This document shows, one piece after another, positions 53,621 through 61,850 of a stretch of 64,000 bases of DNA (position 1 is the stretch's first letter; every line of letters starts with the position of its first letter). The position numbers were made by a program, and so were the translations under genes. The stretch lies in contig JANRLL010000007.1 in assembly GCA_033762715.1 (NCBI GenBank), forward strand, positions 104,768 to 168,767, written 5' to 3'. The notes beneath the pieces were generated by a model that saw only the letters and a list, made by a program, of their open reading frames with translations, was not told the DNA's origin and made no database searches. Source of the DNA: JANRLL01 sp033762715 (GTDB lineage: Bacteria > Pseudomonadota > Alphaproteobacteria > Rickettsiales > SXRF01).

Positions 53621-54740
53621 GCTGTTGGCGGCAGCCTCGATCAGCTGTTTGCTTGCTGCACCGCTATGGGCATCGCCAAAAGACGATTTAGAGCAAACCA
53701 CCACACAGCTGGAAGAATCCAAGGCGCGGCAAAAAGAAATCGCGCAAGAACGTAGTAAGCTCGAAAATGAACTGGCGGCCTTGCAGCGAAGGTTGGTGGG
53801 GGCGGCGGCAAATGTACGCTCCAGCGAGGGAGATTTATCGGCATCGGAAGATAAGTTGCGTATTTTAAATGAGCAGTCCTCATTAAAGAAAGATACGCTG
53901 GCAAAGCGTAAAATGCATCTGCAGACGCTGATTAATGCGGCGCTGAAGCTAAGCCAAACCCCGCCCGAGGCCATGATTATGATGCCCGAAGGCACGATGG
54001 AGACCATGCGCGCCGCCAATGCGATGAAAATGACAGCAGACACGGTGAAGCAAGAGATCGTGGCTATCGATACTCAGGTAAAGGAATTGGCGCGCCTGGA
54101 AGATAAAATTCTGCGTCGGCGCAATGATGTGGCAGGAAAACAGGCTAATTTAGATAGCGAGCGTAAGGCGCTGGAGCAAAAGATTGCTGAACGTAAACTA
54201 CTGCAAAGCAAGCTCAGCAGCGAGGAAAGCCAGGAAAAAGAAAAGATCACGCAATTGGCTAAAAAGGCCGATGATCTGCAAGATCTGATCGAAGGCTTAG
54301 AAAAAGCGGAAAAAGAAAAACAACGCAAATCACGCGACCGCAAAGCCAAAGCGCGGTCTTTTGCGGCGTCCAAAGGCCATATAACCATGCCGGCATCGGG
54401 GAGTATTACCCAGGGATTTGGCAGTTCCGGCCAGTCCGACACCAGTAAAGGCATCGTCATTAGCCCCAGAAAAAGCGCCCAAATCGTGGCCCCTTTTGAC
54501 GGAGAGGTGGTATTTGCAGGGCCGTTCTTAAGTTACGGACGTATGATAATTTTACGTCACGGTAAAGAATTCCATAGTTTATTGGCCGGCATGGCAAAAA
54601 TTGATGTAGCGGTAGGCGACTTTCTATTGGAAGGAGAGCCAATTGGTGCTATGGGAAATGATAGCGATAACAAGAATTTATATTTCGAGTTGCGCAAGAA
54701 TAACCAGCCGATTGATCCAAAACCGTGGTTGAATAATTAG
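53613..54740 (+). CDS. EnvC-like murein hydrolase activator (degenerate M23)
   Basis: A 375-residue secreted protein: signal peptide (cleavage near LWASP), long coiled coils from about 20 to 250, then a LytM/M23 domain. The usual zinc ligands are not conserved (LYFELRKN where active enzymes have H-x-H; the first H/D pair is missing), as in E. coli EnvC, which activates amidases at the septum. The frame can start at TTG 53604, but ATG 53613 gives the signal peptide directly. It lies in the usual gpmI-envC-ctpA block. Confidence 0.9.
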   Translation: MYRLLAAASISCLLAAPLWASPKDDLEQTTTQLEESKARQKEIAQERSKLENELAALQRRLVGAAANVRSSEGDLSASEDKLRILNEQSSLKKDTLAKRKMHLQTLINAALKLSQTPPEAMIMMPEGTMETMRAANAMKMTADTVKQEIVAIDTQVKELARLEDKILRRRNDVAGKQANLDSERKALEQKIAERKLLQSKLSSEESQEKEKITQLAKKADDLQDLIEGLEKAEKEKQRKSRDRKAKARSFAASKGHITMPASGSITQGFGSSGQSDTSKGIVISPRKSAQIVAPFDGEVVFAGPFLSYGRMIILRHGKEFHSLLAGMAKIDVAVGDFLLEGEPIGAMGNDSDNKNLYFELRKNNQPIDPKPWLNN

Positions 54741-54757
54741 TGTAGGAGTAAGGGGCT

Positions 54758-56152
54758 ATGCGCCGTGTAATAAAAAGCAGTGTGATTGGCATGAGTATAC
54801 TCGCGGTTAGCTTCGCTGCGCACCAAGTCATGGCGGCCAATACTCCAAAACAAGATACGTTGGAGTTGTTAGGTTTATTTGGCGATGTGTTTGAACGCAT
54901 CCATATCGACTATGTAGAAGAAACCAAAGACAGCGACCTGATTGAAGCGGCTATCAATGGCATGCTCACCTCGCTGGATCCGCATTCGGGCTACATGAAC
55001 GAAAAAGCCTTCAAAGAAATGCAAGTGCAGACCAAAGGCGAATTTGGCGGCTTGGGTATTGAAGTGACGATGGAAAATGGGCTGGTAAAAGTAGTGTCGC
55101 CAATTGACGATACGCCAGCGGCCAAAGCAGGTATTCAACCAGGCGATTATATCAGCTATATCAACGACGATCAGGTGATGGGGCTTACGCTGTCTGAAGC
55201 GGTTGAGAAAATGCGTGGGCCGGTCGATTCTAAAGTGAAGCTTACCATTTTGCGCGAAGATATGGCCGAGCCCTTGGAAATCAATCTGCAACGTGCAGTC
55301 ATTAAAATTCGCTCAGCCCGTAGCCGCGTGATTGGTGACGATATTGCCTATCTGCGTATTACGTCATTTGCAGAACAAACCACCGAGCTGATGCGTGCTG
55401 AATTTGAACGCATCAAAAAAGACATTCCGCATCTGCGTGGCTTGGTGCTCGATTTGCGCAACAACCCAGGTGGGCTGTTAGAGCAGGCAGTCAGCGTATC
55501 GGATGCCTTTTTGAAGCAAGGTGAGATTGTATCAACCCGTGAGCGTGATCCGAATAAAACCAAACGTTATGCGGCGCATGCAGGTGACGAGCTGGTGGCA
55601 GATACGATTCCAATCGTGGTGCTGATTAACAATGGTTCGGCCTCGGCTTCTGAGATTGTATCAGGCGCACTGCAAGATCATAAGCGCGCGATTGTTTTGG
55701 GTATTAAGAGCTTTGGTAAAGGCTCGGTGCAAACGGTGATTCCGCTTGAAGCGCATGGCGCGATTCGCCTGACGACGGCGCGCTACTACACGCCGTCGGG
55801 ACAATCGATTCAAGCCAAAGGGATTGTGCCAGACATTATGGTGGAGCCGGCCAAAATTCAGCTGATTAAAACCGATAAGATGCGTGCTGAAGCTGATTTG
55901 CGCAATCGCTTGCGCCGTATCGATGAGAAGAAAAAGCTGGAAAAACCGACAGACGTTCCTGCGGATAAAACGCCGCTTGATGGTGCAGCGCTTGATCCGC
56001 TGAAAGATGATAAAACATCGCAAGAGAAGGGCGATAAGAAAAAAGACGCCCTGTCTTCCGATGATGCTGTGGCGGAAGATTTCCAATTACAACGTGCGGT
56101 AGATCTGTTGCGTGCAGTTAACGTCTACGGCAAAGTATCGGCAGAAAAATAA
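54758..56152 (+). CDS. ctpA: carboxy-terminal processing protease (S41)
   Basis: A periplasmic serine protease of 464 residues. Signal peptide (near QVMAAN), PDZ domain (about 85-170, GIQPGDYISYINDDQVMG) and the S41 core with the catalytic Ser in NNGSASASEI and Lys in KSFGKGSVQT. The C-terminal 70 residues are charged and low-complexity. It lies 17 bases after the EnvC-like gene and is likely co-expressed with it. Confidence 0.95.
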   Translation: MRRVIKSSVIGMSILAVSFAAHQVMAANTPKQDTLELLGLFGDVFERIHIDYVEETKDSDLIEAAINGMLTSLDPHSGYMNEKAFKEMQVQTKGEFGGLGIEVTMENGLVKVVSPIDDTPAAKAGIQPGDYISYINDDQVMGLTLSEAVEKMRGPVDSKVKLTILREDMAEPLEINLQRAVIKIRSARSRVIGDDIAYLRITSFAEQTTELMRAEFERIKKDIPHLRGLVLDLRNNPGGLLEQAVSVSDAFLKQGEIVSTRERDPNKTKRYAAHAGDELVADTIPIVVLINNGSASASEIVSGALQDHKRAIVLGIKSFGKGSVQTVIPLEAHGAIRLTTARYYTPSGQSIQAKGIVPDIMVEPAKIQLIKTDKMRAEADLRNRLRRIDEKKKLEKPTDVPADKTPLDGAALDPLKDDKTSQEKGDKKKDALSSDDAVAEDFQLQRAVDLLRAVNVYGKVSAEK

Positions 56153-56160
56153 TAAAGGAC

Positions 56161-57501
56161 GTGGCAGTGAAGCTTCCGGATGTACTGAAGAAGCTTAAAG
56201 AACTTCCCAAGCGGATTTCGCTGCCACGCTCTTTTAAAATGCCAGCGCATCTGGATCAGTGGTTTCCGCTACCCCCGTTATTTTGGAAAGGCCTGCTAGG
56301 GTTTTTAGCGGTCGCTATCATTGGCTCTGTGGTAATGCTATGGCTTTCGGGCAAGCATGAAACCGAAGATGCGTTTGCATCGGGAAGGCGGCTCTTAGTT
56401 ACGCTAGAAGATGGGGTTATAGCCGGCAATGTGATCGTATCGACTGCCGAAAGCGCACCAAAAGAAACAGCATCTACAGAAGACACAGCCGATAAAACGA
56501 CTGATAAAGAACCGGCAACCGCAGATGAGAATGCCGTGGAAACTACAGACAAAAAATTAGCCGATGCACCGGCAGAGACAGCAACTGCAACACAAGAGCC
56601 AGAGATCCCAATCGCCGAAGAGCAAGTGGTTGCGACACCTCCTAATCAAGAAGTAATGGAAGATTTATCTGACCAAGAATTACCGGCCGTGCCGGCAGGG
56701 CGCATGATGGCAGATCAAAACACCAGCTTAACTGAAAAAAGCAAATCGGGTCCGGTGCCGGTTATTAGCAATAAGGGCGAAAAACCGTGGAAATATTATG
56801 CCAAGCCTTATGCGCGTGAAGGCAGCAAACCCATGATTGCGGTGATTGTCACCAATCTGGGACATAATAAAATTGTGACTGAAAATGCTTTACGCTTGCC
56901 CGAGAATATTACGCTGAGTTTCTCGCCTTACGCGCCGGATATTTTAAGCTGGGGCAAGTCAGCGCGCGCCACCGGACATGAAATAGTATTGGATCTGCCG
57001 TTGCAGCCGAGCGATTACCCGATAACCGATCCAGGTCCGCATGGGCTTATATTGGATAAAGGCAGTTCATATAACGAAGAACAACTGCAATGGATTATGT
57101 CGCGCCTGCCGGTTTATAACGGTTTTGTGACGCCTTCGAGCGAAGGGTTTTCATCGGACACTGAGGCTTTCAAGCTGCTACTGCAATCGATCAGTAACCG
57201 TGGTTTAATGATGGTACTGGGGCATGATCCGGCCAAGGATGAAACCAAAGAATTGCTCAACACCACCAATGTTGCGCATGTGATTGCCGATTTATTGATC
57301 GATGAGGATTTATCGGTTTCGTCGATTCAAGCGCGTTTCATCCAGCTTGAGCAGTTGGCCAAGAAGCGTGGATTTGCTGTGGCACTCGCGCAGCCTTATC
57401 CGCTGACGATTCAGCAGCTCAGGCAGTGGAGTAAAACGCTGGAAGAAAAAGGCATTCTATTAGTGCCGATTTCCGCCATTGTAAAAATGCGTTTCTCATA
57501 A
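56161..57501 (+). CDS. divergent polysaccharide deacetylase family protein
   Basis: A 446-residue membrane-anchored protein beginning with GTG. It has one helix at about 41-62, a long Thr/Ala/Glu-rich low-complexity linker to about 215, and a NodB-like divergent deacetylase (DUF610) domain: MIAVIVTNLGHNK, ITLSFSPYAPD, HEIVLDLPLQP, and MMVLGHDP. The canonical zinc triad is not fully recognisable, as usual in this family. It follows ctpA, a conserved arrangement in alphaproteobacteria. Confidence 0.87.
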   Translation: MAVKLPDVLKKLKELPKRISLPRSFKMPAHLDQWFPLPPLFWKGLLGFLAVAIIGSVVMLWLSGKHETEDAFASGRRLLVTLEDGVIAGNVIVSTAESAPKETASTEDTADKTTDKEPATADENAVETTDKKLADAPAETATATQEPEIPIAEEQVVATPPNQEVMEDLSDQELPAVPAGRMMADQNTSLTEKSKSGPVPVISNKGEKPWKYYAKPYAREGSKPMIAVIVTNLGHNKIVTENALRLPENITLSFSPYAPDILSWGKSARATGHEIVLDLPLQPSDYPITDPGPHGLILDKGSSYNEEQLQWIMSRLPVYNGFVTPSSEGFSSDTEAFKLLLQSISNRGLMMVLGHDPAKDETKELLNTTNVAHVIADLLIDEDLSVSSIQARFIQLEQLAKKRGFAVALAQPYPLTIQQLRQWSKTLEEKGILLVPISAIVKMRFS

Positions 57502-57511
57502 TAGGCACATC

Positions 57512-57979
57512 ATGACCCATCAGCTACCGTATCGTAAAGGCGTGGGCATTATGCTGCTGAATCAGCAAGGGCTAGTGTTTGTCGCGCGCCGCATTGATAC
57601 GATCTCGGAAGCCTGGCAAATGCCACAAGGCGGCATCGATGAGGGAGAGACGCCTTTGCAAGCGGCGTTTCGTGAATTGCAAGAAGAGACAGGCACCACT
57701 AAAGCCATCATGCTGTCTGAAAGTCGCGAATGGATGACCTATGATTTGCCGGAGCATTTGATACCTGTGATATGGAATGGGCGTTACCGTGGGCAGGAAC
57801 AAAAATGGTTTGCCTTTCGTTTTGACGGCAGCGATGCCGATATCAATATCGATACGGAACATCCCGAATTTTGCGAGTGGAAATGGGTGCCGATACATAG
57901 CCTGCCCGATGTAATTGTGCCTTTCAAACGCGCTTTATACCAAGCGCTGGTGGATGAATTTCACGATCTCGCTAAATAA
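57512..57979 (+). CDS. rppH: RNA pyrophosphohydrolase (Nudix)
   Basis: Removes pyrophosphate from mRNA 5' ends, opening them to RNase E. The 155-residue protein has the full Nudix box at residues 40-62 (G40, E46, R54, E55, E58, E59, G61) and the RppH start YRKGVGIMLLN and WQMPQGGID. Ten bases after the deacetylase gene. Confidence 0.95.
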   Translation: MTHQLPYRKGVGIMLLNQQGLVFVARRIDTISEAWQMPQGGIDEGETPLQAAFRELQEETGTTKAIMLSESREWMTYDLPEHLIPVIWNGRYRGQEQKWFAFRFDGSDADINIDTEHPEFCEWKWVPIHSLPDVIVPFKRALYQALVDEFHDLAK

Positions 57980-58002
57980 ATTAATATAAATCAATAATTT
58001 AA

Positions 58003-58030
58003 TTGGCTGATGACATAAAAGATTCATAAT
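58003..58030 (+). promoter_or_regulatory. promoter of the 205-residue hypothetical gene
   Basis: TTGGCT at 58003-58008, 16 bases, CATAAT at 58025-58030, about 34 bases before the ATG. Confidence 0.4.
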
Positions 58031-58063
58031 TTTGGATGGTTAGGATTTTACGGCTAGCCTATT

Positions 58064-58681
58064 ATGAATGCTATGGCAGACGTACCTAACACAGCCGACA
58101 CCACACCTGACGCACCCAAAAAACAAAGTTTGGGCGCGCGCCTTTTGGTCGCGACCGCATTTTCTACGATCGGTGCCAAAATAGGTTTTATCGGCACGGC
58201 GATGGATGTGAATGATTTGTTCAAAAATACCGAGATGACGGTTGGACAAAAAATTCGCGCCTCATTCAACGGACAGCTGACCGAAAAATTGATGGAAAAA
58301 ATCAAAGATATCATGCGCATTGAAAATAAAGGCGCCGTGTCAGCGATTGCCAAAGCCAGCAAATATACCATCATCACTACCGTCGCCGGTACCGCACTAG
58401 GTGCGGTGATGGGCTGGGTGCGCGGTGGGCGAATAGAGCATTGGAAAGATATTTTTATTCATCCGTGGGAATCCACTAAGATTATTGTGGGCCTGCAAGA
58501 ACCCCATACTGCCAAGGCAGTTGAAAAACCGGTGCCTGTGGTGCCAGTAGAAGAATACCACCCCGATAATAAGTGGCAGCAGCGCGTTGCCGCCGAGCAT
58601 CCGCATAAACATAAGCAGCATGCATCGCATGTTGAGGCCGTAAGCCAAGAGCGCGGGTCGGAAGCAAGCATCAGCCTCTAA
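58064..58681 (+). CDS. hypothetical membrane-associated protein
   Basis: I do not recognise this 205-residue protein. Two hydrophobic or glycine-zipper stretches (about 25-47 and 105-125, TIITTVAGTALGAVMGWVRGG) suggest membrane association. The C-terminal 50 residues are His- and Lys-rich (HPHKHKQHASH) and might bind metal. A second ATG three codons later is possible. It is monocistronic and convergent with the kinase fragment. Confidence 0.6.
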   Translation: MNAMADVPNTADTTPDAPKKQSLGARLLVATAFSTIGAKIGFIGTAMDVNDLFKNTEMTVGQKIRASFNGQLTEKLMEKIKDIMRIENKGAVSAIAKASKYTIITTVAGTALGAVMGWVRGGRIEHWKDIFIHPWESTKIIVGLQEPHTAKAVEKPVPVVPVEEYHPDNKWQQRVAAEHPHKHKQHASHVEAVSQERGSEASISL

Positions 58682-58925
58682 CTATTTCTTTTCCCAGCCT
58701 TGCTGTATGCCCATTAGTTGGTGAATCTGCTTGGCAAGTTTTGCCGCTTCATGCGGTTTGCGAAAATCAATGGTTGGGTCCACTTCCAACACCTTTACAT
58801 GAGGTGGTAATTGGGCAATGCGCGCATCCATAGCAGCTTGTAGTTTGATCAAATAGTCATCTGGAATATTGCTCTCGGTGCTACGTGAGCGCTCGGCAAT
58901 GCGGCTAGATATTTTATTATGCGTT
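58682..58925 (-). pseudogene. C-terminal fragment of a deoxynucleoside kinase-like gene
   Basis: About 80 codons of the 3' end survive: RIAERSRSTESNIPDDYLIKL and VKVLEVDPTIDFRKP match the LID and last strand of deoxynucleoside kinases. The P-loop and substrate site (about two thirds of the gene) are missing, and no homology is seen upstream in any frame. The break lies about 25 bases from the edge of repeat A, suggesting that the mobile region truncated the gene. Confidence 0.6.
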
Positions 58926-58950
58926 TAATCATTGCAATCAATCGTCATCT

Positions 58951-59092
58951 GTTAGAACCGCTCACCTATTTGATTTGACTAATTTCTACCCCAGACACTG
59001 CAAGCTGGGTATCTGAAAGTTAGAACCAGAGCCAAAGCGTTGACTGAAGCGGACTCGAACCGTTTTGCAAACGGTCACTTCCGAAATGGTGC
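58951..59092. repeat. direct repeat A (142 bp) left of the HNH gene
   Basis: Aligns without gaps to 60171-60312, with about 106 of 142 bases identical by hand count. The ends (first 10 bases and last 60 or so) are best conserved and the middle diverges. It contains GTTAGAACC twice, a T-arm-like GGACTCGAACC, an ACCGTTT-TGC-AAACGGT hairpin at 59060-59076, and ends in a CCA-like tRNA 3' end on the minus strand (59089-59087). Confidence 0.85.
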
Positions 59093-59120
59093 ACCAGCGC
59101 GGAAAAACTTCGAACCGCTT
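59087..59120 (-). other. degenerate tRNA-3'-end-like sequence at repeat A
   Basis: On the minus strand GGTTCGAAG is followed, after a T-rich insertion, by CCGCGCTGGTGC-A-CCA. The GGTGCACCA end matches the tRNA-Leu end at repeat B (GGGGCACCA) in the same place. It cannot fold as a tRNA and looks like a decayed att-site remnant. Confidence 0.45.
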
Positions 59121-59186
59121 GATGCAATTACTTGAGGGTTTACAAGGTATGGGGAAATTACTCAAGCTCCCTAGTCTGGTAGCGGC

Positions 59187-59214
59187 TTGAAATAAGGCAA
59201 CTACCTTGTATATT
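59187..59214 (+). promoter_or_regulatory. promoter of the HNH gene
   Basis: TTGAAA at 59187-59192, 16 bases, TATATT at 59209-59214. The ATG is at 59222, so the transcript would start at or next to the start codon; no ribosome binding site is visible, implying leaderless translation. Confidence 0.55.
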
Positions 59215-59221
59215 CAAAAAC

Positions 59222-60160
59222 ATGATTAAATTTGAACTTAATAGAATTGCCAATTACTCGGATGAAGAAATTATCCGTGAGATTCAGCGCGTGGCTAATG
59301 CCCTAAACATCTCGCCATTGACGATATCCGCCTTCCATAAGGAATCAAAAGTCAACAGAACTACGATTGGCAAGCGTTTTGGTGGATGGAAAGCCGCATT
59401 GGAGGCGGCAAACCTTGGTCATTTATATAGCGGTCAACCTGTTACGCAAAATATGCGTGAGCAAAAGAATAAGAATATCACAGATGAGGAGCTACTAAGC
59501 GAATTGCAGCGGGTTGCATCCGTAGTTGGTAGAAATGATATATCAAGCGGGGATATTAAAACACATAGCTCAGTACATAGGGATGTATTTAGCCGAAGAT
59601 TTGGTTCTTGGGAAAAAGCAATTCAATTGGCTGGATTAGAAAGTCGTGCGCCGGGGGCAGCGCGGCGTGTACATACAAACGAAGACCTTTTTGAGAATCT
59701 TCTAAATGTATGGACTCACTATGGACGGCAACCTCATTTTTCAGAAATGAATGAACCGCCTTCTAAATTAAAAAACAAAAATTATACGAATCGTTTCGGG
59801 ACATGGAGAAAAGCTCTTTTGTCATTCGTTGATTTCATGAATGGTGATTCGTCGGAAGACGTTAATAGTCCAGCAACGCCCCAAAATACTATTTCTCCGA
59901 TTGAAAAATCTTTAGAGAAAACTGAAAAAAAGCAACCTGAAGATCGCCGTGAAATCCCCTTAGGATTGCGGTTCAAGGTTATGTATCGGGATCACTTCAA
60001 ATGCGTTCTGTGTGGAGATAATCCGCCAGCAACCCCTGGGCTAATTCTTCATGTTGACCATATTACACCATGGTCAAAAGGTGGAAAGACGCAGATTGAT
60101 AATCTTCGCACCCTCTGTGCTAGCTGCAACATTGGTCGCGGCAATAGATATTCGGACTAG
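59222..60160 (+). CDS. HNH endonuclease with homing-endonuclease-associated repeats
   Basis: A 312-residue protein. Three N-terminal repeats of about 50 residues (near 12-60, 89-140 and 150-200) follow the pattern SDEE-I-REIQRVA...FGGWKAALEAANL, typical of the DNA-binding repeats found in homing HNH enzymes. A charged linker leads to a C-terminal HNH nuclease: RDHFKCVLCG, LHVDHITPWSKGG and LCASCN, with the CxxC pairs for zinc. It has its own promoter and no partner gene. Composition is AT-rich and foreign-looking. It is framed exactly by repeats A and B, so it is probably the engine of a small mobile cassette. Confidence 0.88.
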   Translation: MIKFELNRIANYSDEEIIREIQRVANALNISPLTISAFHKESKVNRTTIGKRFGGWKAALEAANLGHLYSGQPVTQNMREQKNKNITDEELLSELQRVASVVGRNDISSGDIKTHSSVHRDVFSRRFGSWEKAIQLAGLESRAPGAARRVHTNEDLFENLLNVWTHYGRQPHFSEMNEPPSKLKNKNYTNRFGTWRKALLSFVDFMNGDSSEDVNSPATPQNTISPIEKSLEKTEKKQPEDRREIPLGLRFKVMYRDHFKCVLCGDNPPATPGLILHVDHITPWSKGGKTQIDNLRTLCASCNIGRGNRYSD

Positions 60161-60170
60161 GCGCACTTTT

Positions 60171-60312
60171 AGTTAGAACCGCCCATCTTATTGAACTCTA
60201 TAGATTCATGCCTCGATTGCCCAAATTGGGTATCGGAAACTTAGAACCACAGCCAAGTCTTTGACTGGAGCGGACTCGAACCGTTTTCTGAACGGCTACT
60301 TCCGAAGTGGTG
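60171..60312. repeat. direct repeat B (142 bp) right of the HNH gene
   Basis: The partner of repeat A, in the same orientation and of the same length. It begins 11 bases after the HNH stop. The hairpin has changed sequence but kept its pairing (CCGTT-TTCTG-AACGG), a sign that the structure matters. Its last bases are the CCA and acceptor end of the tRNA-Leu fragment read on the minus strand. Confidence 0.85.
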
Positions 60313-60363
60313 CCCCCGGTCGGACTCGAACCGACACATCCTTTCGGACACAAGATTTTGAGT
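60307..60363 (-). other. 3' fragment of tRNA-Leu, probable att site
   Basis: On the minus strand: GACTCAAAATC (anticodon loop with CAA), a short variable arm TCC-GAAA-GGA, a perfect T-arm GTCGG-TTCGAGT-CCGAC, and CGGGGGC-A-CCA. The matching 5' acceptor GCCCCCG and D-arm are absent, so this is not a working tRNA gene. Tyrosine integrases commonly insert at tRNA 3' ends, and one is encoded 190 bases away, so this is most likely attL or attR of the element to the right. Confidence 0.75.
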
Positions 60364-60554
60364 CAGACATAGAGGCATCCCGTTGATGCACTATATAACC
60401 CTACAATCCACTATAAGACAAGATTTTTCAAGGTGTTCGTAAAATCAGGCATTACTACAGTTCCATTTAGTTCGATAGGAGTTTCTATCCACCGTGCCGA
60501 CTATGTGCCGACTGGAAGACGTGGAAGATTTTTCTGTCGAATGATTCTACCAGA
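60364..60554. other. non-coding region between att site and integrase
   Basis: About 190 bases with no gene. GTGCCGACT occurs twice, 11 bases apart (60494-60502 and 60505-60513), and could be an integrase arm-type binding site; this is only a guess. Confidence 0.4.
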
Positions 60555-61829
60555 TCACTTTTTGATGTTTTCACGACGTTCATCCAGATTGATGACCGTC
60601 TCATCTTTTCTTTCCAATATGGCACTAATCTTCATGCCAACGGCATCAGAGATTTTCTTGCGATGGGAATCCACCAGATGCGAATACCGCTTCGTAGTTT
60701 GCGGTGTTAGGTGACCAAGAAGCTGACCAATCTCTTCTAGCGTTAATCCAGCCATAATTGCAAACGACGCGAAGGCATGACGCAAATCATGCTTACGCAG
60801 ATTCGTAATACCAGCACGTTTAAGGACACGGTGCCACATTTCGTTTGGCGGCGAGTGATGCCTTCCCAGCTTCTCCTTCACGCCTACAAAATAGCCTGGG
60901 AACAGGTAAGGATTTCCAACCACACGCTCTAACTTCCCAATTTCTGAAATGGCCAATGGCGATAAGTTAATTTTCTTCTTCCCAGTTTTGGAATCAGGAA
61001 GGTCGAGAGTATTCTCGTCGTAATTGACGTAATCCCATTTTGCAGTCAGCAACTCGCCTTGGCGTGCACCTGTATAGATGAGCAGACGAAAGAAAATCAT
61101 CATGCTGCGTTCTTCTGTGCCTTCCTCTTCGCATTGGTTAATAGTTTCTATCAGCTTCCGTAATTCGCTCTCATTGAGATAGCGGTCGCGCTTATTTTCT
61201 TTGTAGCGTTTAATGCCAAGACACGGGTTGCTATTTGGCTGACGAATTCCCCAATCCTCTGCAACACTCATCATATGAGATATACAAGCAAGCGCACGGT
61301 TTGCGGTGATCGGTGACTTGTGGAGCTTGCCATGCCATTCCTGAACATCCTTACGCGTAATATCTTCCATCGCATGATTTCTGAAGTGCGGCATTATCAG
61401 AGTTCTCAAAACTTCCTTTTTGCCTGTAACCGTAGAAGGCTTGTTATGATGCACGATGTATTCATTAACATAGCGCTCCTGAAAATCCTTGAGTAAGGTC
61501 TTGCCTCTTTCCGCTTGGCGCTGATCGGCAGGGTCATCACCAAGTGCGATTTTGGCATAATACTCTTTTGCGATGACCCTTGCCTGTTCAACAGTAAGAG
61601 CGCCATGCTTTCCTATTTTAACGCGCTTCTTCGGTGCCTCTCTGCCGCCAGCTCCAGAGCGATAATCCAGAACATAGATTTTTGATCCGCTTGGTTCGAT
61701 TTTTACCGAGAACCCTGGGATGTCTGAATCATAAATATGGTATCGCCTATCCAGAATTGGTGCGTTATCAACAATGGATTTTGTGAGCTTTTGTCTTTTC
61801 GGTTGGTTGGTTGTGGTAGTTTCTTCCAT
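60555..61829 (-). CDS. tyrosine integrase (P4-type)
   Basis: A 424-residue site-specific recombinase. An N-terminal DUF4102-like DNA-binding domain (DSDIPGFSVKIEPSGSKIYVLDYR, GKHGALTVEQAR), a core-binding helix domain, and the catalytic domain with Arg in TGARQGELL, HDLRHAFAS, LGH and the nucleophile Tyr in TTKRYSHL. All catalytic residues are intact. It is the outermost gene of the element, next to the tRNA-Leu fragment, and the only likely driver of integration seen. Confidence 0.95.
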   Translation of the reverse strand: MEETTTTNQPKRQKLTKSIVDNAPILDRRYHIYDSDIPGFSVKIEPSGSKIYVLDYRSGAGGREAPKKRVKIGKHGALTVEQARVIAKEYYAKIALGDDPADQRQAERGKTLLKDFQERYVNEYIVHHNKPSTVTGKKEVLRTLIMPHFRNHAMEDITRKDVQEWHGKLHKSPITANRALACISHMMSVAEDWGIRQPNSNPCLGIKRYKENKRDRYLNESELRKLIETINQCEEEGTEERSMMIFFRLLIYTGARQGELLTAKWDYVNYDENTLDLPDSKTGKKKINLSPLAISEIGKLERVVGNPYLFPGYFVGVKEKLGRHHSPPNEMWHRVLKRAGITNLRKHDLRHAFASFAIMAGLTLEEIGQLLGHLTPQTTKRYSHLVDSHRKKISDAVGMKISAILERKDETVINLDERRENIKK

Positions 61830-61850
61830 GTGCAGTTCCTTTTTTTATAC

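Noticed and set aside
58951..60312. Integron attC cassette explanation for the HNH repeats
   Set aside because: GTTAGAAC resembles a core site, but the last base breaks the GTTRRRY rule, no integron integrase is present, and the tRNA-like ends are better explained by a tyrosine integrase site.
60307..60396. Complete tRNA-Leu gene
   Set aside because: The 5' acceptor strand, D-arm and full anticodon stem are missing; only the 3' part can be folded.
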